From Exiguobacterium algae (GTDB taxonomy: Bacteria; Bacillota; Bacilli; Exiguobacteriales; Exiguobacteriaceae): a stretch of DNA of 64,000 nt. Below, piece by piece: positions 20,411 through 27,471 of the stretch (position 1 is the stretch's first letter; the number at the start of each line of letters is the position of its first letter). The stretch lies in the NCBI RefSeq assembly GCF_018617875.1, contig NZ_JACSKZ010000003.1, positions 124,001 through 188,000 on the forward strand, read 5' to 3'. The position numbers and the translations under genes were made by a program. The notes below the pieces were generated by a model. The model saw only the letters and a program-made list of their open reading frames with translations. It made no database searches and was not told the origin of the DNA.

Positions 20411-20455
20411 GGATTCCATCACCTCTACTCTCATTCAACTGGACTGAAAAGAAAA

Positions 20456-20533
20456 AAACCTAAACTCATACCAAGCTCCAACATGGAACCGTGGTATCAA
20501 TTTAGGTTTTGCCTGCATCACCAGTAACAATCC
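20456..20533 (-). promoter_or_regulatory. LicT-type antiterminator and terminator before licT
   Basis: The element at 20505-20533 (minus strand, starting GGATTGTTACTGGTGATGC) is a full match to the LicT antiterminator consensus. It overlaps a long terminator whose arms at about 20456-20474 and 20491-20508 (AAACCTAAA... pairing with ...TTTAGGTTT) precede a T run. Licensing of the whole operon is therefore under LicT itself. Confidence 0.92.
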
Positions 20534-20597
20534 CAAAACGGATTTTCTTCTTTTCGTTATTAGCATACTCTCTTGAAATCTTGACGTCAATATAAAA

Positions 20598-20611
20598 ATA
20601 AAACGCTTACA
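20598..20611 (-). promoter_or_regulatory. cre (CcpA) site upstream of the licT operon
   Basis: The minus strand reads TGTAAGCGTTTTAT, matching 12 of 14 positions of the catabolite-responsive element. It lies about 65 bp upstream of the antiterminator, in the promoter region, which fits glucose repression of a beta-glucoside operon. Confidence 0.7.
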
Positions 20612-20700
20612 ACGTGACTGTTTTTCTCACTTCTTACAAACGATCCGTTTTTGATTCATCCATCCCGGATGACCTGCTCTAACTTCTCGATGAAGAAAAC

Positions 20701-21969
20701 TCAGTCCCATTCAATCCAAAATGTCGCCCCATTGTCTGAATCGACTCCATAGGATAACCCTTGTGCCTCCAGTAATAGTTTCGTGATTGCTAGACCGAGA
20801 CCGTGCCCGTTTGAACGGTCCCCTTTCACGTACATATCCCAAATCGATTCCCGCATCTCTTTTTCAATCCCTGGACCTTGATCTGAAATCGCTAAGCGCC
20901 GCTGCGACAACGTCACCGTAATCACTCCGCCAACCGGACTGGCATCATAGGCGTTCTTTAAGAAATTGGTCAGAATCCGCTCCATTGCCAGATGATCCGC
21001 CTGGACGGTACCAGGTTCGATATCGAGTTGAACCGATACTTGTTTTTGTTGGAACCACTCTTCCATTCGCGTCACGATGTTCCGGACCATCTCGTCGAGT
21101 TGTATCGATTCCATTTCAAGCGGGATTCTGCCTGTCGACAACTTTGAGTACTCAAGCATTTGATTGACAAGACGGTCAATTCGGTCTACCTCTTCGGTGA
21201 TGCTTCGCCCAGATTCAGAGACCGCTTCTTTATGAACAACACCGAGTTCGAGCATTTCTGCCTCGTTTCGAACGATTGCGAGTGGCGTACGGACGTCATG
21301 TGTGATTCCGGAGATGAATGATTTTTGGAGCGCTTCTTTTTCTTGAAGCGAGTGATTCATTTGTTCGACCGCCTCCGTCAGATCACCGATTTCATCATTC
21401 GTGACCGTCGGCAGGGCAATATCATGCTCCCCATTCATAATAGAAGTCGTCGCTTGTCTTAAATCGACTAACGGCTTCGTCAAACGACGACTCATCCAAA
21501 ACGTGACGGCAACCGCGACGAACAGTGCGAAAAGGAATCCTCCTGCTAAAATCACGTAAATCTGTTGAAATTGCGGATTCGATAACGGGACCGGTGTATA
21601 CGTCACGATTTGCAAGCTTCCCTCTTCACGCAAGTACGTCAGTAAACGCGTCCCATTCGCACTGACTTCATCCCGTTCAGATAATGCGTCCGGGTCGAGG
21701 GAGAGTGGCATCATGCGATGCATCCGGCCACCGCGTTCCAATTCGATTTGACGCCCATTTTGAAAAAGGAGGACATCAATTTGTCCCGGTATACCCCGTC
21801 CTTCTTGAATGGCATCATAAACAATGGCTGCTTCTTGCTCAAGCTGTGTGTAACTTTCCCCTTCTGCAAAACGGCCGATTAATAAGGACGTCAGGCCGAA
21901 GGTCAATACCGCCATCGCGGCAAGTGGCAGAATCGCGGTCCACAGTAACTTCTTCATTAATCGGTTCAT
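20701..21969 (-). CDS. Sensor histidine kinase
   Basis: A 422-residue membrane kinase. The first membrane span (about 8-32) and a second (about 140-163) bracket an extracellular sensor domain of roughly 100 residues; a HAMP linker follows (MSRRLTKPLVDLRQATTSIMNG). The dimerisation helix has the phospho-accepting His in ITHDVRTPLAIV (near residue 223). The ATP-binding domain has the N box (LTNFLKNAYDAS), G1 (ISDQGPGI) and G2 (GHGLGLAI) boxes. It overlaps the response regulator gene by 4 nt, so the two form a cognate pair. The signal is unknown. Confidence 0.93.
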   Translation of the reverse strand: MNRLMKKLLWTAILPLAAMAVLTFGLTSLLIGRFAEGESYTQLEQEAAIVYDAIQEGRGIPGQIDVLLFQNGRQIELERGGRMHRMMPLSLDPDALSERDEVSANGTRLLTYLREEGSLQIVTYTPVPLSNPQFQQIYVILAGGFLFALFVAVAVTFWMSRRLTKPLVDLRQATTSIMNGEHDIALPTVTNDEIGDLTEAVEQMNHSLQEKEALQKSFISGITHDVRTPLAIVRNEAEMLELGVVHKEAVSESGRSITEEVDRIDRLVNQMLEYSKLSTGRIPLEMESIQLDEMVRNIVTRMEEWFQQKQVSVQLDIEPGTVQADHLAMERILTNFLKNAYDASPVGGVITVTLSQRRLAISDQGPGIEKEMRESIWDMYVKGDRSNGHGLGLAITKLLLEAQGLSYGVDSDNGATFWIEWD

Positions 21970-22616
21970 AGGATTTCCTCAAGCCGATACCCGACACGGT
22001 GAACAGTTTTTAATTGTTGTTTAAGTGTAGGGGATTTGTCTCGGAGTTGCTTTACATGGGTATCCACCGTACGGGTGTCTCCGACGAACTCGTAATCCCA
22101 CACTTCGTCCAACAAACGATTTCGGTCGAGCGCCTCCCCAAGATGCTTCCACATGAACAGCAGCAATTCATATTCTTTATTTGTCAGACGAAGCGGGTTT
22201 CCGTTTTCTTTCACGGTACGAGATTTCTCGTCGATGACAAGATTGCCAAACGTGATGCCTTCCGTATGCTTTACCAGTCGCTTCAACCGAATCTCCAGTT
22301 CTTTTAACACGATCGGCTTAACTAGATAATCGTCTGCTCCAAGCTCCAATCCAAATATCCGGTCGTCCGCCTCACCTCGCGCGGTCGTTAAAATGATAGC
22401 GGGTTTAGGTTGTAGAGATTTTAATTTCGGGATCAACGTCCATCCTTCACCGTCAGGTAATCGCACATCCAACAGAACGGCGTCAAACGGTTCCTGTAGA
22501 AAGGTTTTCGCTTCCGACAACGTCGTCGCAACCGTTACGTCGAATCCTGCATATGTCAAAAAGCGCGACATGCCGTCCGCTAATTTCATTTCATCCTCTA
22601 CCACAAGCACGTTCAT
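21966..22616 (-). CDS. OmpR-family response regulator
   Basis: A 216-residue regulator. The receiver domain (1-115) has acidic residues at VVEDE, the phospho-accepting Asp50 in AVLLDVRLPDGEG, Thr in ILTTARG and Lys in DYLVKPI. The C-terminal winged helix (about 125-216) has the OmpR pattern, with the RTVDTHVKQLRDK recognition helix and GYRLEEIL end. It is translated with the histidine kinase. It probably controls the divergent secreted protein gene at 22761 through repeats at 22683-22710. Confidence 0.93.
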   Translation of the reverse strand: MNVLVVEDEMKLADGMSRFLTYAGFDVTVATTLSEAKTFLQEPFDAVLLDVRLPDGEGWTLIPKLKSLQPKPAIILTTARGEADDRIFGLELGADDYLVKPIVLKELEIRLKRLVKHTEGITFGNLVIDEKSRTVKENGNPLRLTNKEYELLLFMWKHLGEALDRNRLLDEVWDYEFVGDTRTVDTHVKQLRDKSPTLKQQLKTVHRVGYRLEEIL

Positions 22617-22682
22617 CTCTCATCGCCTCCATCTTCCATTATATCGCATGAAATTCGCATCCCATCGTTTCCCAAAGACAAT

Positions 22683-22710
22683 TTGCAAAAACCTTGCAAC
22701 TCCTTCACAA
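22683..22710 (+). promoter_or_regulatory. Direct repeats likely bound by the response regulator
   Basis: TTGCAA at 22683-22688, TTGCAA at 22694-22699 and TTCACAA at 22704-22710 recur at 10-11 bp intervals, the helical spacing at which OmpR-type dimers bind. They lie between the regulator and the divergent gene at 22761, just upstream of its probable promoter. Confidence 0.5.
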
Positions 22711-22760
22711 CTTCAATTGGCCTACGTTCTAAACTTGAAGTATCAAAGGAGGAGATAATC

Positions 22761-23348
22761 ATGAAATCAACAAAACTTGCACTTGCCTTGGCCGGTCTTT
22801 TAGCCGTCTCAGGTACTGGCGTATATGCCGCAACGAACGACACGACGACAGATGAATCGACAACGACAGAATCAACAGAATCAACACAGTGCGATCGTGG
22901 AGAACGTGGTGGTCACGGAATGTTTGGGGATCGTGAAGCGGGGCACACTGCTCTGATCGAAGCACTCGGTTTAACCGAAGAAGAAGTTGAGACAGCTCGT
23001 GAAAATGGTCAGTCCCTTCCAGAACTTGCTGAAGAAAAAGGCATTTCTGTTGAAGACTTTATCGCAGCGATCATGAGTTCACATGAAGAGAAACTCGCGA
23101 CAGCAGTAGAAGACGGCAACTTGACACAAGAACAGGCGGACGCGATTCTTGCCGAGCACGAAGATCGCTTCGCTGATGTGACAAGCTACGATGATTTAGA
23201 AGGATTACGTGGAGGTCCCGAAGGTGGACGTCACGGCCACGGTCGTGGACACGGTCCTCACCATGGTGGACAGTTCGATTCTTCAGATGACGATGCTTCA
23301 AGCGAAAGTGACAGCACAGTCGAAAACCAAAGCACGAATTCCTTGTAA
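22761..23348 (+). CDS. Secreted acidic, His/Gly-rich small protein
   Basis: A 195-residue exported protein. The signal peptide (MKSTKLALALAGLLAVSGTG...YAA) is followed by a Thr/Ser/Glu-rich linker with one Cys, a His/Gly patch (GERGGHGMFGDREAGHTA), two helical repeats that resemble DUF2680/YckD-like modules (LIEALGLTEEEVETAREN and LATAVEDGNLTQEQADAIL), and a second Gly/His-rich patch near 165 before an acidic Ser/Asp tail. The His patches could bind metal. The ATG at 22761 has AAAGGAGGAG at ideal spacing. It diverges from a two-component system and is its probable target. Role unknown. Confidence 0.8.
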   Translation: MKSTKLALALAGLLAVSGTGVYAATNDTTTDESTTTESTESTQCDRGERGGHGMFGDREAGHTALIEALGLTEEEVETARENGQSLPELAEEKGISVEDFIAAIMSSHEEKLATAVEDGNLTQEQADAILAEHEDRFADVTSYDDLEGLRGGPEGGRHGHGRGHGPHHGGQFDSSDDDASSESDSTVENQSTNSL

Positions 23349-23350
23349 GC

Positions 23351-23380
23351 AAAGAGGCAACCGGTCACGGTTGCCTCTTT
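23351..23380. terminator. Bidirectional terminator
   Basis: A 13-bp perfect stem, AAAGAGGCAACCG with its complement around GTCA. It lies between the convergent secreted-protein gene and the membrane-protein gene that stops at 23379. Confidence 0.8.
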
Positions 23381-24086
23381 ATATGATTAATAACAGGAAT
23401 GCGTAACCGAGTAACCCCATCATGAAGGCGCCGAAACTGCTTTCCCGTTCTTCCGGCAACTCCTCTTTCATGACGTTTAAGATGACGCCTCCCGCTAAAA
23501 AGGCGACTACAATCGAAAGTCCCAAGTCATCCACTTCCGCATACGTCCCGACTCCCCATCCGACTAAGACAGCAAGCGATAATAATATACGGCCGCGTTG
23601 ATCGTACAGCGCTTGATGATGATGACGCAATCCCTGGTCCACTGTAACAAAATGAATGCCTAGCGCCAAAAAATATAACGCCATTGTGGCATTGGATTGA
23701 AACGTACTCTCGGCCAATACATAGCCGATACTAAACGAATAAATCGTGAACGAGAAGATGTGAATCCAAAAGACGTATGGTTTTTCCTTTCGCTTGTTCG
23801 CCGTCGCAAAACGTTCCAGTCCGTAAAATACAGCGAGTCCAAGCATACTGATGATGAGGATGTGATTCTCGACGGAAGCAAAAACCCCGTTCTCAATCTG
23901 ACCCTCCAGTTCACGTTGATATTCATTCAATTCCGGTAACAAGTGTAAAAAGACATATGCGACCGCAATCCCTCCGGCTACCGATAAAAATCGACTCCGT
24001 GGAATTTCACGCACGTGAATCAGCTTTCCCGAAAAGAAATGAATCATCGCAAAACCGACTGCAAACCAAAAACTTAGGTCAACCAT
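23379..24086 (-). CDS. Polytopic membrane protein, ZIP-like
   Basis: A 235-residue protein with about eight hydrophobic spans. A motif in the second span (YVFLHLLPELNEYQ, near residue 45) resembles the HLLPE motif of ZIP metal transporters, and a later span has ALGIHFVTVDQGLRHHHQ. The canonical ZIP metal-site helix (HxxxE) is not obvious, so metal transport is not proven. The protein could be a distant ZIP relative or an unrelated membrane family. GAGGAGG precedes the ATG. It is separated from the downstream gene by a terminator and appears to be its own unit. Confidence 0.65.
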   Translation of the reverse strand: MVDLSFWFAVGFAMIHFFSGKLIHVREIPRSRFLSVAGGIAVAYVFLHLLPELNEYQRELEGQIENGVFASVENHILIISMLGLAVFYGLERFATANKRKEKPYVFWIHIFSFTIYSFSIGYVLAESTFQSNATMALYFLALGIHFVTVDQGLRHHHQALYDQRGRILLSLAVLVGWGVGTYAEVDDLGLSIVVAFLAGGVILNVMKEELPEERESSFGAFMMGLLGYAFLLLII

Positions 24087-24110
24087 CCACCATCCTCCTC
24101 AACGAGCGGC

Positions 24111-24593
24111 TCAATCAAAAGCCGAGTTATAGCTTACTACTCCAGATAATCTTGTTTTACCCGTCCATTTGACACGATAAGCTTCTTCCGGACAGTCAAA
24201 AGGGGCAGCAACCCCATATTGACTTGCTACTTCAAAACCGAATTTCGCATAGTAGGCTGGATGACCCAATACAATAATTCCCGGTTCCACACGGTGCTTT
24301 GCCTGTTCAATCATCTCATCCACAAGAAGATGCCCGATTCCCTGCGACTGATAGGCAGGTAAGACGGCGAGTGGCGCGAGCGCAATCATCGGGATATCAT
24401 CAAGCACACATCGGGATGCCATGATATGACCGACCACTTTGCCCTCCGTTTCTGCCACAAAGGTCAACTCTGGGATCCAATCCGAAGAAGCACGGATTTT
24501 CATGACCAGCTCGTTCTCATTTCCTGTGAACGCCTGACGCAGTAACACATCGATTGCTTCGTGATCTTCTACTTTCTCTAAACGAATCTTCAT
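24111..24593 (-). CDS. GNAT family N-acetyltransferase
   Basis: A 160-residue acetyl-CoA-dependent acetyltransferase. The core pyrophosphate-binding motif is LAVLPAYQSQGIGHLLVDEMI (near residue 74), preceded by VGHIMASRCV. The later PAYYAKFGFEVASQYGVAAPF matches the YhbS-like subgroup. The acceptor is unknown; members acetylate small amines, antibiotics or proteins. Its ATG overlaps the stop codon of the MutS2-like gene (ATGA), so both are made from the same leader-controlled transcript. Confidence 0.88.
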   Translation of the reverse strand: MKIRLEKVEDHEAIDVLLRQAFTGNENELVMKIRASSDWIPELTFVAETEGKVVGHIMASRCVLDDIPMIALAPLAVLPAYQSQGIGHLLVDEMIEQAKHRVEPGIIVLGHPAYYAKFGFEVASQYGVAAPFDCPEEAYRVKWTGKTRLSGVVSYNSAFD

Positions 24594-26506
24594 GATTGCC
24601 CACCTTTCTCCCGATTTTGCCGTTGACGGATCTCTTTTTCAACGCGACGAAGCGCTTTTTTCGAACCGCGAGCAAAATCGTGTGCTTCTTTTCGTTCCTG
24701 GTACGTCGTGAATAACGTCTCCAAATCATAATCAGCCGGATACAATTCGGTGGCGCGCGCTTCTAGACGGACACGCCGAGACGGGACTTCGACCAACTGC
24801 TTCTCAACAAAGACGGTAACATGGCGACGTGATGCATCAAATGAATACACTAATCCAATCTGATCGGTTTCTAATAATCTGACCCGGTCTCCTTTGTGGA
24901 ACTGTTGCTCCGGTTCAAGTGGCGTACTCGTCGCCTCTTTCATCACCTTCGATGAATCGAGACGCGTCAAATCATATTCTTTTTCTCGCATATACCGGGA
25001 TGCCTGCTTGAGTATGGCTTCCGGTAACTTCATCTTTTTCGCGATGAATAAGGCGTTACTATCTCCTGATTGTCCCATCAACAACCGGTATCTAGGCTCC
25101 AGTGTCTCCGGGTCAAACTGCATCGCTGCATTCATGAAGTCCGGATGCGATTCCGAGTAAGCTTTGATTTCACCGTAGTGCGTCGAGGCAATGACAATCG
25201 AACCGTTCTGATAAGCCGCCTCTAAAATGGCGATGGCGAGTGCTGCGCCTTCATTCGGTTCTGTACCACTCCCGATTTCATCAAAAATCAGTAATGAGCG
25301 CTTCCCTGCTTTTTGCATGATCGCGGCCACGTTATGCATATGCGCAGAGAATGTGCTGAGCGCCGATTCCATATCTTGATTGTCACCGATATCGACGAAC
25401 ACTTCTTCAAATGTTGAAATAACCGTATCCGGATGCCCGGGAATGTGAAGGCCGCTCATCGTCATCAGGCTGAGCAGTCCAATCGTTTTCAAAACGACCG
25501 TCTTCCCGCCTGCGTTAGGTCCGGTGATAATCAATCCTCGATACGATTCGCCGATGGTGAAGTCGAGCGGTACAGCCGACTGCAAGAGAGGGTGTCGCAC
25601 TTGTTTCAAATGAATGCGACCGACTGTATTCACTTTCGGAGAAATTCCGTCGATCGTTTGACTATATTTTGCTTTCGCGAACACCATGTCATATTGGGCA
25701 ATCACGTCAAGCGTCGATTCCAAATCAGAGAGGGTTTCCGTCACAGCCCCCGTCAATGTCGCGAGCACCTGATAGACTTCCACCGCTTCCTCGGTCCGTT
25801 TAATAACGAGCTCGGCGTTCAGCTTTGAGATGGCTTCCGGTTCAACAAAAACCGTCGTCCCCCGGCTCGATGTATCGACGATTGTGCCTGCGACTTTGTG
25901 TTTGTATGAGGCTTTAATCGGAATGGTAAAGCGATCCTGTTTTTTCGTCACAAATCCATCCTGAATCATTTCACGGTTGGCGGCACTTTTCAAAAACTTG
26001 TTCAAACGTTCTTCGATTCGACCTTCCAGAATATCAATCTGTTTACGAATTCGCTTGAGTTCTTTTGATGCCTCGTCGACGACCCGACCCGCGCGAATCG
26101 CTTGTGTGATGTCCTCTTCGAGCGAGCGCCACTCTCCGATTTCATTGGCATAGGTCGATAAAAGCGGGGCGAAAAATGCTTGTTCCATCATGAAACGTTT
26201 CAATTTACGGGTTCCTCGAAAGAACTCGGCCACCGCCTCCAGTTCGTCTGCTTCCAGTTGCATCCCCCGCTGTAGCTTCCCGATAATCGGTTCCATGTCC
26301 GATACCCCAATGAAGGGAACGTGCGACGTCGCATCCAGTATCGTTCGGGCTTCTGTCGTCTCCTGTTGACGCTTGTTGACGGTGCTTAGATGACTTGTCG
26401 GTCGCTGCTGGCGTAACAATCTTCTTCCAAAACCACTGATGCAAAAGCGTTCGACGTGTGACATGAGTTCGTTGTATTGTAATTTTTCAAATGTTTGTTC
26501 GTTCAT
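24590..26506 (-). CDS. MutS2-like ATPase lacking the Smr domain
   Basis: A 638-residue member of the MutS2 branch of MutS ATPases. Visible are the core/lever coiled coils (about 130-240), Walker A GPNAGGKT (329-336), the DxxSSRGTTVF segment, SGLHIPG, IGDNQDMESALSTFSAHM, Walker B LLIFDEIGSGTEP and the ASTHYGEIK dimer motif. A KOW-like stretch (FHKGDRVRLLETDQIGLV..., about 535-580) is retained, but the roughly 80-residue C-terminal Smr nuclease of full MutS2 (about 785 residues) is missing; the protein ends in a basic helix. Full MutS2 binds and splits collided ribosomes, so a ribosome role is plausible. GAGGAG precedes the ATG. A leader-peptide attenuator lies upstream. Confidence 0.88.
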   Translation of the reverse strand: MNEQTFEKLQYNELMSHVERFCISGFGRRLLRQQRPTSHLSTVNKRQQETTEARTILDATSHVPFIGVSDMEPIIGKLQRGMQLEADELEAVAEFFRGTRKLKRFMMEQAFFAPLLSTYANEIGEWRSLEEDITQAIRAGRVVDEASKELKRIRKQIDILEGRIEERLNKFLKSAANREMIQDGFVTKKQDRFTIPIKASYKHKVAGTIVDTSSRGTTVFVEPEAISKLNAELVIKRTEEAVEVYQVLATLTGAVTETLSDLESTLDVIAQYDMVFAKAKYSQTIDGISPKVNTVGRIHLKQVRHPLLQSAVPLDFTIGESYRGLIITGPNAGGKTVVLKTIGLLSLMTMSGLHIPGHPDTVISTFEEVFVDIGDNQDMESALSTFSAHMHNVAAIMQKAGKRSLLIFDEIGSGTEPNEGAALAIAILEAAYQNGSIVIASTHYGEIKAYSESHPDFMNAAMQFDPETLEPRYRLLMGQSGDSNALFIAKKMKLPEAILKQASRYMREKEYDLTRLDSSKVMKEATSTPLEPEQQFHKGDRVRLLETDQIGLVYSFDASRRHVTVFVEKQLVEVPSRRVRLEARATELYPADYDLETLFTTYQERKEAHDFARGSKKALRRVEKEIRQRQNREKGGQS

Positions 26507-26534
26507 ATGTGTCTCTCCTCAAAATTAGAATCGA

Positions 26535-26664
26535 GATACCGCGCAAACAAAAAGCGTCGGCCGATGACGACCAACGCAAAAAGACAGACCGGTGTCTGGC
26601 AGTTTTTGATGGGCGGTATCTGTAACAGAACATGACGGCATGACAAAAAGACATGTCATCCGAC
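26535..26664 (-). promoter_or_regulatory. Transcription attenuator of the MutS2-like operon
   Basis: Minus-strand RNA. Terminator: 10-bp stem at 26554-26577 with a TCAT loop, then TTTTTGTTT. The 3' half of that hairpin (26556-26568) can instead pair with GTCGGATGAC at 26655-26664 (6 bp, 2-nt bulge, 5 bp), giving an antiterminator. GTCGGATGAC is otherwise held in a local hairpin (26654-26662 with 26636-26645). An outer stem pairs the end of the leader ORF (26683-26693) with 26612-26622. After read-through, 26613-26620 can pair perfectly with 26535-26542. The alternatives are mutually exclusive, as in attenuators. Confidence 0.7.
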
Positions 26665-26677
26665 ATTTTTCAGTTCG

Positions 26678-26707
26678 TTAGGCAGATACAACCTCACTCA
26701 TCAACAT
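26678..26707 (-). CDS. Nine-codon leader peptide ORF (MLMSEVVSA)
   Basis: A short frame in the 5' leader of the MutS2-like gene, with AAAGGTG 5-6 nt before the ATG and a TAA stop. Codons for Val-Val-Ser-Ala lie in the 5' arm of the outer stem of the leader, so a ribosome paused there would prevent that stem from forming. It has no recognised homologue. The evidence is the ribosome site, the position about 25 nt after the predicted start of transcription and the overlap with the RNA structure; translation is inferred. Confidence 0.55.
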   Translation of the reverse strand: MLMSEVVSA

Positions 26708-26737
26708 GCAACACCTTTCTCACTTAGATTCGACTCC

Positions 26738-26766
26738 ACTATACATCAAATCCTTCATTCTGTAAA
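26738..26766 (-). promoter_or_regulatory. Promoter of the MutS2-like operon leader
   Basis: Reading leftward, TTTACA (26761-26766) and TATAGT (26738-26743) are separated by exactly 17 bp, each one mismatch from the sigma-A consensus. The start of transcription would be near 26731, giving a leader of roughly 180 nt up to the terminator and about 225 nt up to the gene. Confidence 0.75.
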
Positions 26767-26772
26767 ACGAAT

Positions 26773-26786
26773 GGATAGCGCTTTCA
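26773..26786. promoter_or_regulatory. cre-like site between the MutS2-like and glucose PTS operons
   Basis: The minus strand reads TGAAAGCGCTATCC, 13 of 14 matches to the CcpA site. It lies just upstream of both divergent promoters (leftward -35 at 26761, rightward -35 near 26796), so it could influence either or both. Confidence 0.55.
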
Positions 26787-26795
26787 AAAAAAGTC

Positions 26796-26824
26796 TTGTA
26801 TCTCCTATGCCCTCATGATATGTT
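26796..26824 (+). promoter_or_regulatory. Probable promoter of the glucose PTS operon
   Basis: TTGTAT (26796-26801), a 17-bp spacer and TATGTT (26819-26824) form a weak sigma-A promoter upstream of the GlcT-type leader. Match to consensus is modest (3 and 4 of 6). Confidence 0.45.
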
Positions 26825-26847
26825 GAAGTAGAAGCGAATATTGATCA

Positions 26848-26921
26848 CATGTGACTGATTCGATCAGGCATGGGGTAAGACCACAGGTGCGAGCACCGGT
26901 CTATACTCCATGCCTGTTTTT
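26848..26921 (+). promoter_or_regulatory. GlcT-type antiterminator and terminator
   Basis: The element GTGACTGATTCGATCAGGCA (26851-26870) resembles the GlcT antiterminator of ptsG leaders and overlaps a terminator whose outer arms CAGGCATGG (26865-26873) and CCATGCCTG (26908-26916) are perfect and followed by a T run. The GlcT gene is in the operon itself, giving positive feedback when glucose is present. The sequence differs clearly from the LicT elements, so the two systems should not cross-talk strongly. Confidence 0.8.
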
Positions 26922-26963
26922 GTTTTCCCACAATCATATTTTTGCCGAAAGGATGAACGAATC

Positions 26964-27452
26964 ATGTTATGGAATAAGTTGTTGAAACAGCCATCTCTGA
27001 CACTACACTCACCTATGGAAGGAGACGTCATTCCGCTCGAAGACGTACCCGATCCCGTCTTCAATGAAAAGATGATGGGAAACGGAATCGCCATTTTGCC
27101 GACAAACGGTCGGGTGGTGGCTCCATGCAATGGAACGGTCATTCAAATCGCCCCTTCAAAACATGCGATTGGCATTCGTTCTGAGGCAGGAGCTGAAATC
27201 TTGATTCACATCGGTTTAGACACGGTCGAACTCGAAGGTCGTCCGTTCACATTACATGTGAAAGCGGGCGATGAGGTCTCAACCGGTCAAGCCTTGATGA
27301 CAGCAGATTTAGAATCTATTCATCAGGCTGGGAAAGACTCGGTCACGCCAATGGTCGTCACCAATGAGAAGACACTCTCTCATCATTACACTTTCCACAC
27401 GAGTAAAGCAGCCATACCAGGAGACACCTTAATCGCCCGAGCGGAAGAATGA
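26964..27452 (+). CDS. PTS glucose EIIA component
   Basis: A 162-residue cytoplasmic phosphocarrier of the EIIA-Glc (Crr) family that passes phosphate from HPr to a IIB domain. The conserved HSPMEGDVIPLEDVPDPVF beginning, MGNGIAILPTNG, the structural His in SKHAIGIRSEAG and the phosphorylated His in [14 protein letters not shown] (near residue 88) are all present. The ATG at 26964 follows AAAGGA; the longer frame starts inside the terminator and is not used. It is the first gene of the operon and is separate from the IICB permease, unlike fused PtsG of Bacillus subtilis. Confidence 0.92.
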   Translation: MLWNKLLKQPSLTLHSPMEGDVIPLEDVPDPVFNEKMMGNGIAILPTNGRVVAPCNGTVIQIAPSKHAIGIRSEAGAEILIHIGLDTVELEGRPFTLHVKAGDEVSTGQALMTADLESIHQAGKDSVTPMVVTNEKTLSHHYTFHTSKAAIPGDTLIARAEE

Positions 27453-27471
27453 CTCCAAATAAGGAGGACGT

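Noticed and set aside
24894-25828. Plus-strand frames within the MutS2-like gene
   Set aside because: These are antisense shadows without ribosome sites; the minus-strand protein has intact ATPase motifs.
26535-26622. A known riboswitch aptamer in the MutS2-like leader
   Set aside because: I looked for the hallmarks of purine, SAM, TPP, T-box, glycine and yybP-type elements and found none. A leader-peptide attenuator explains the structure better.
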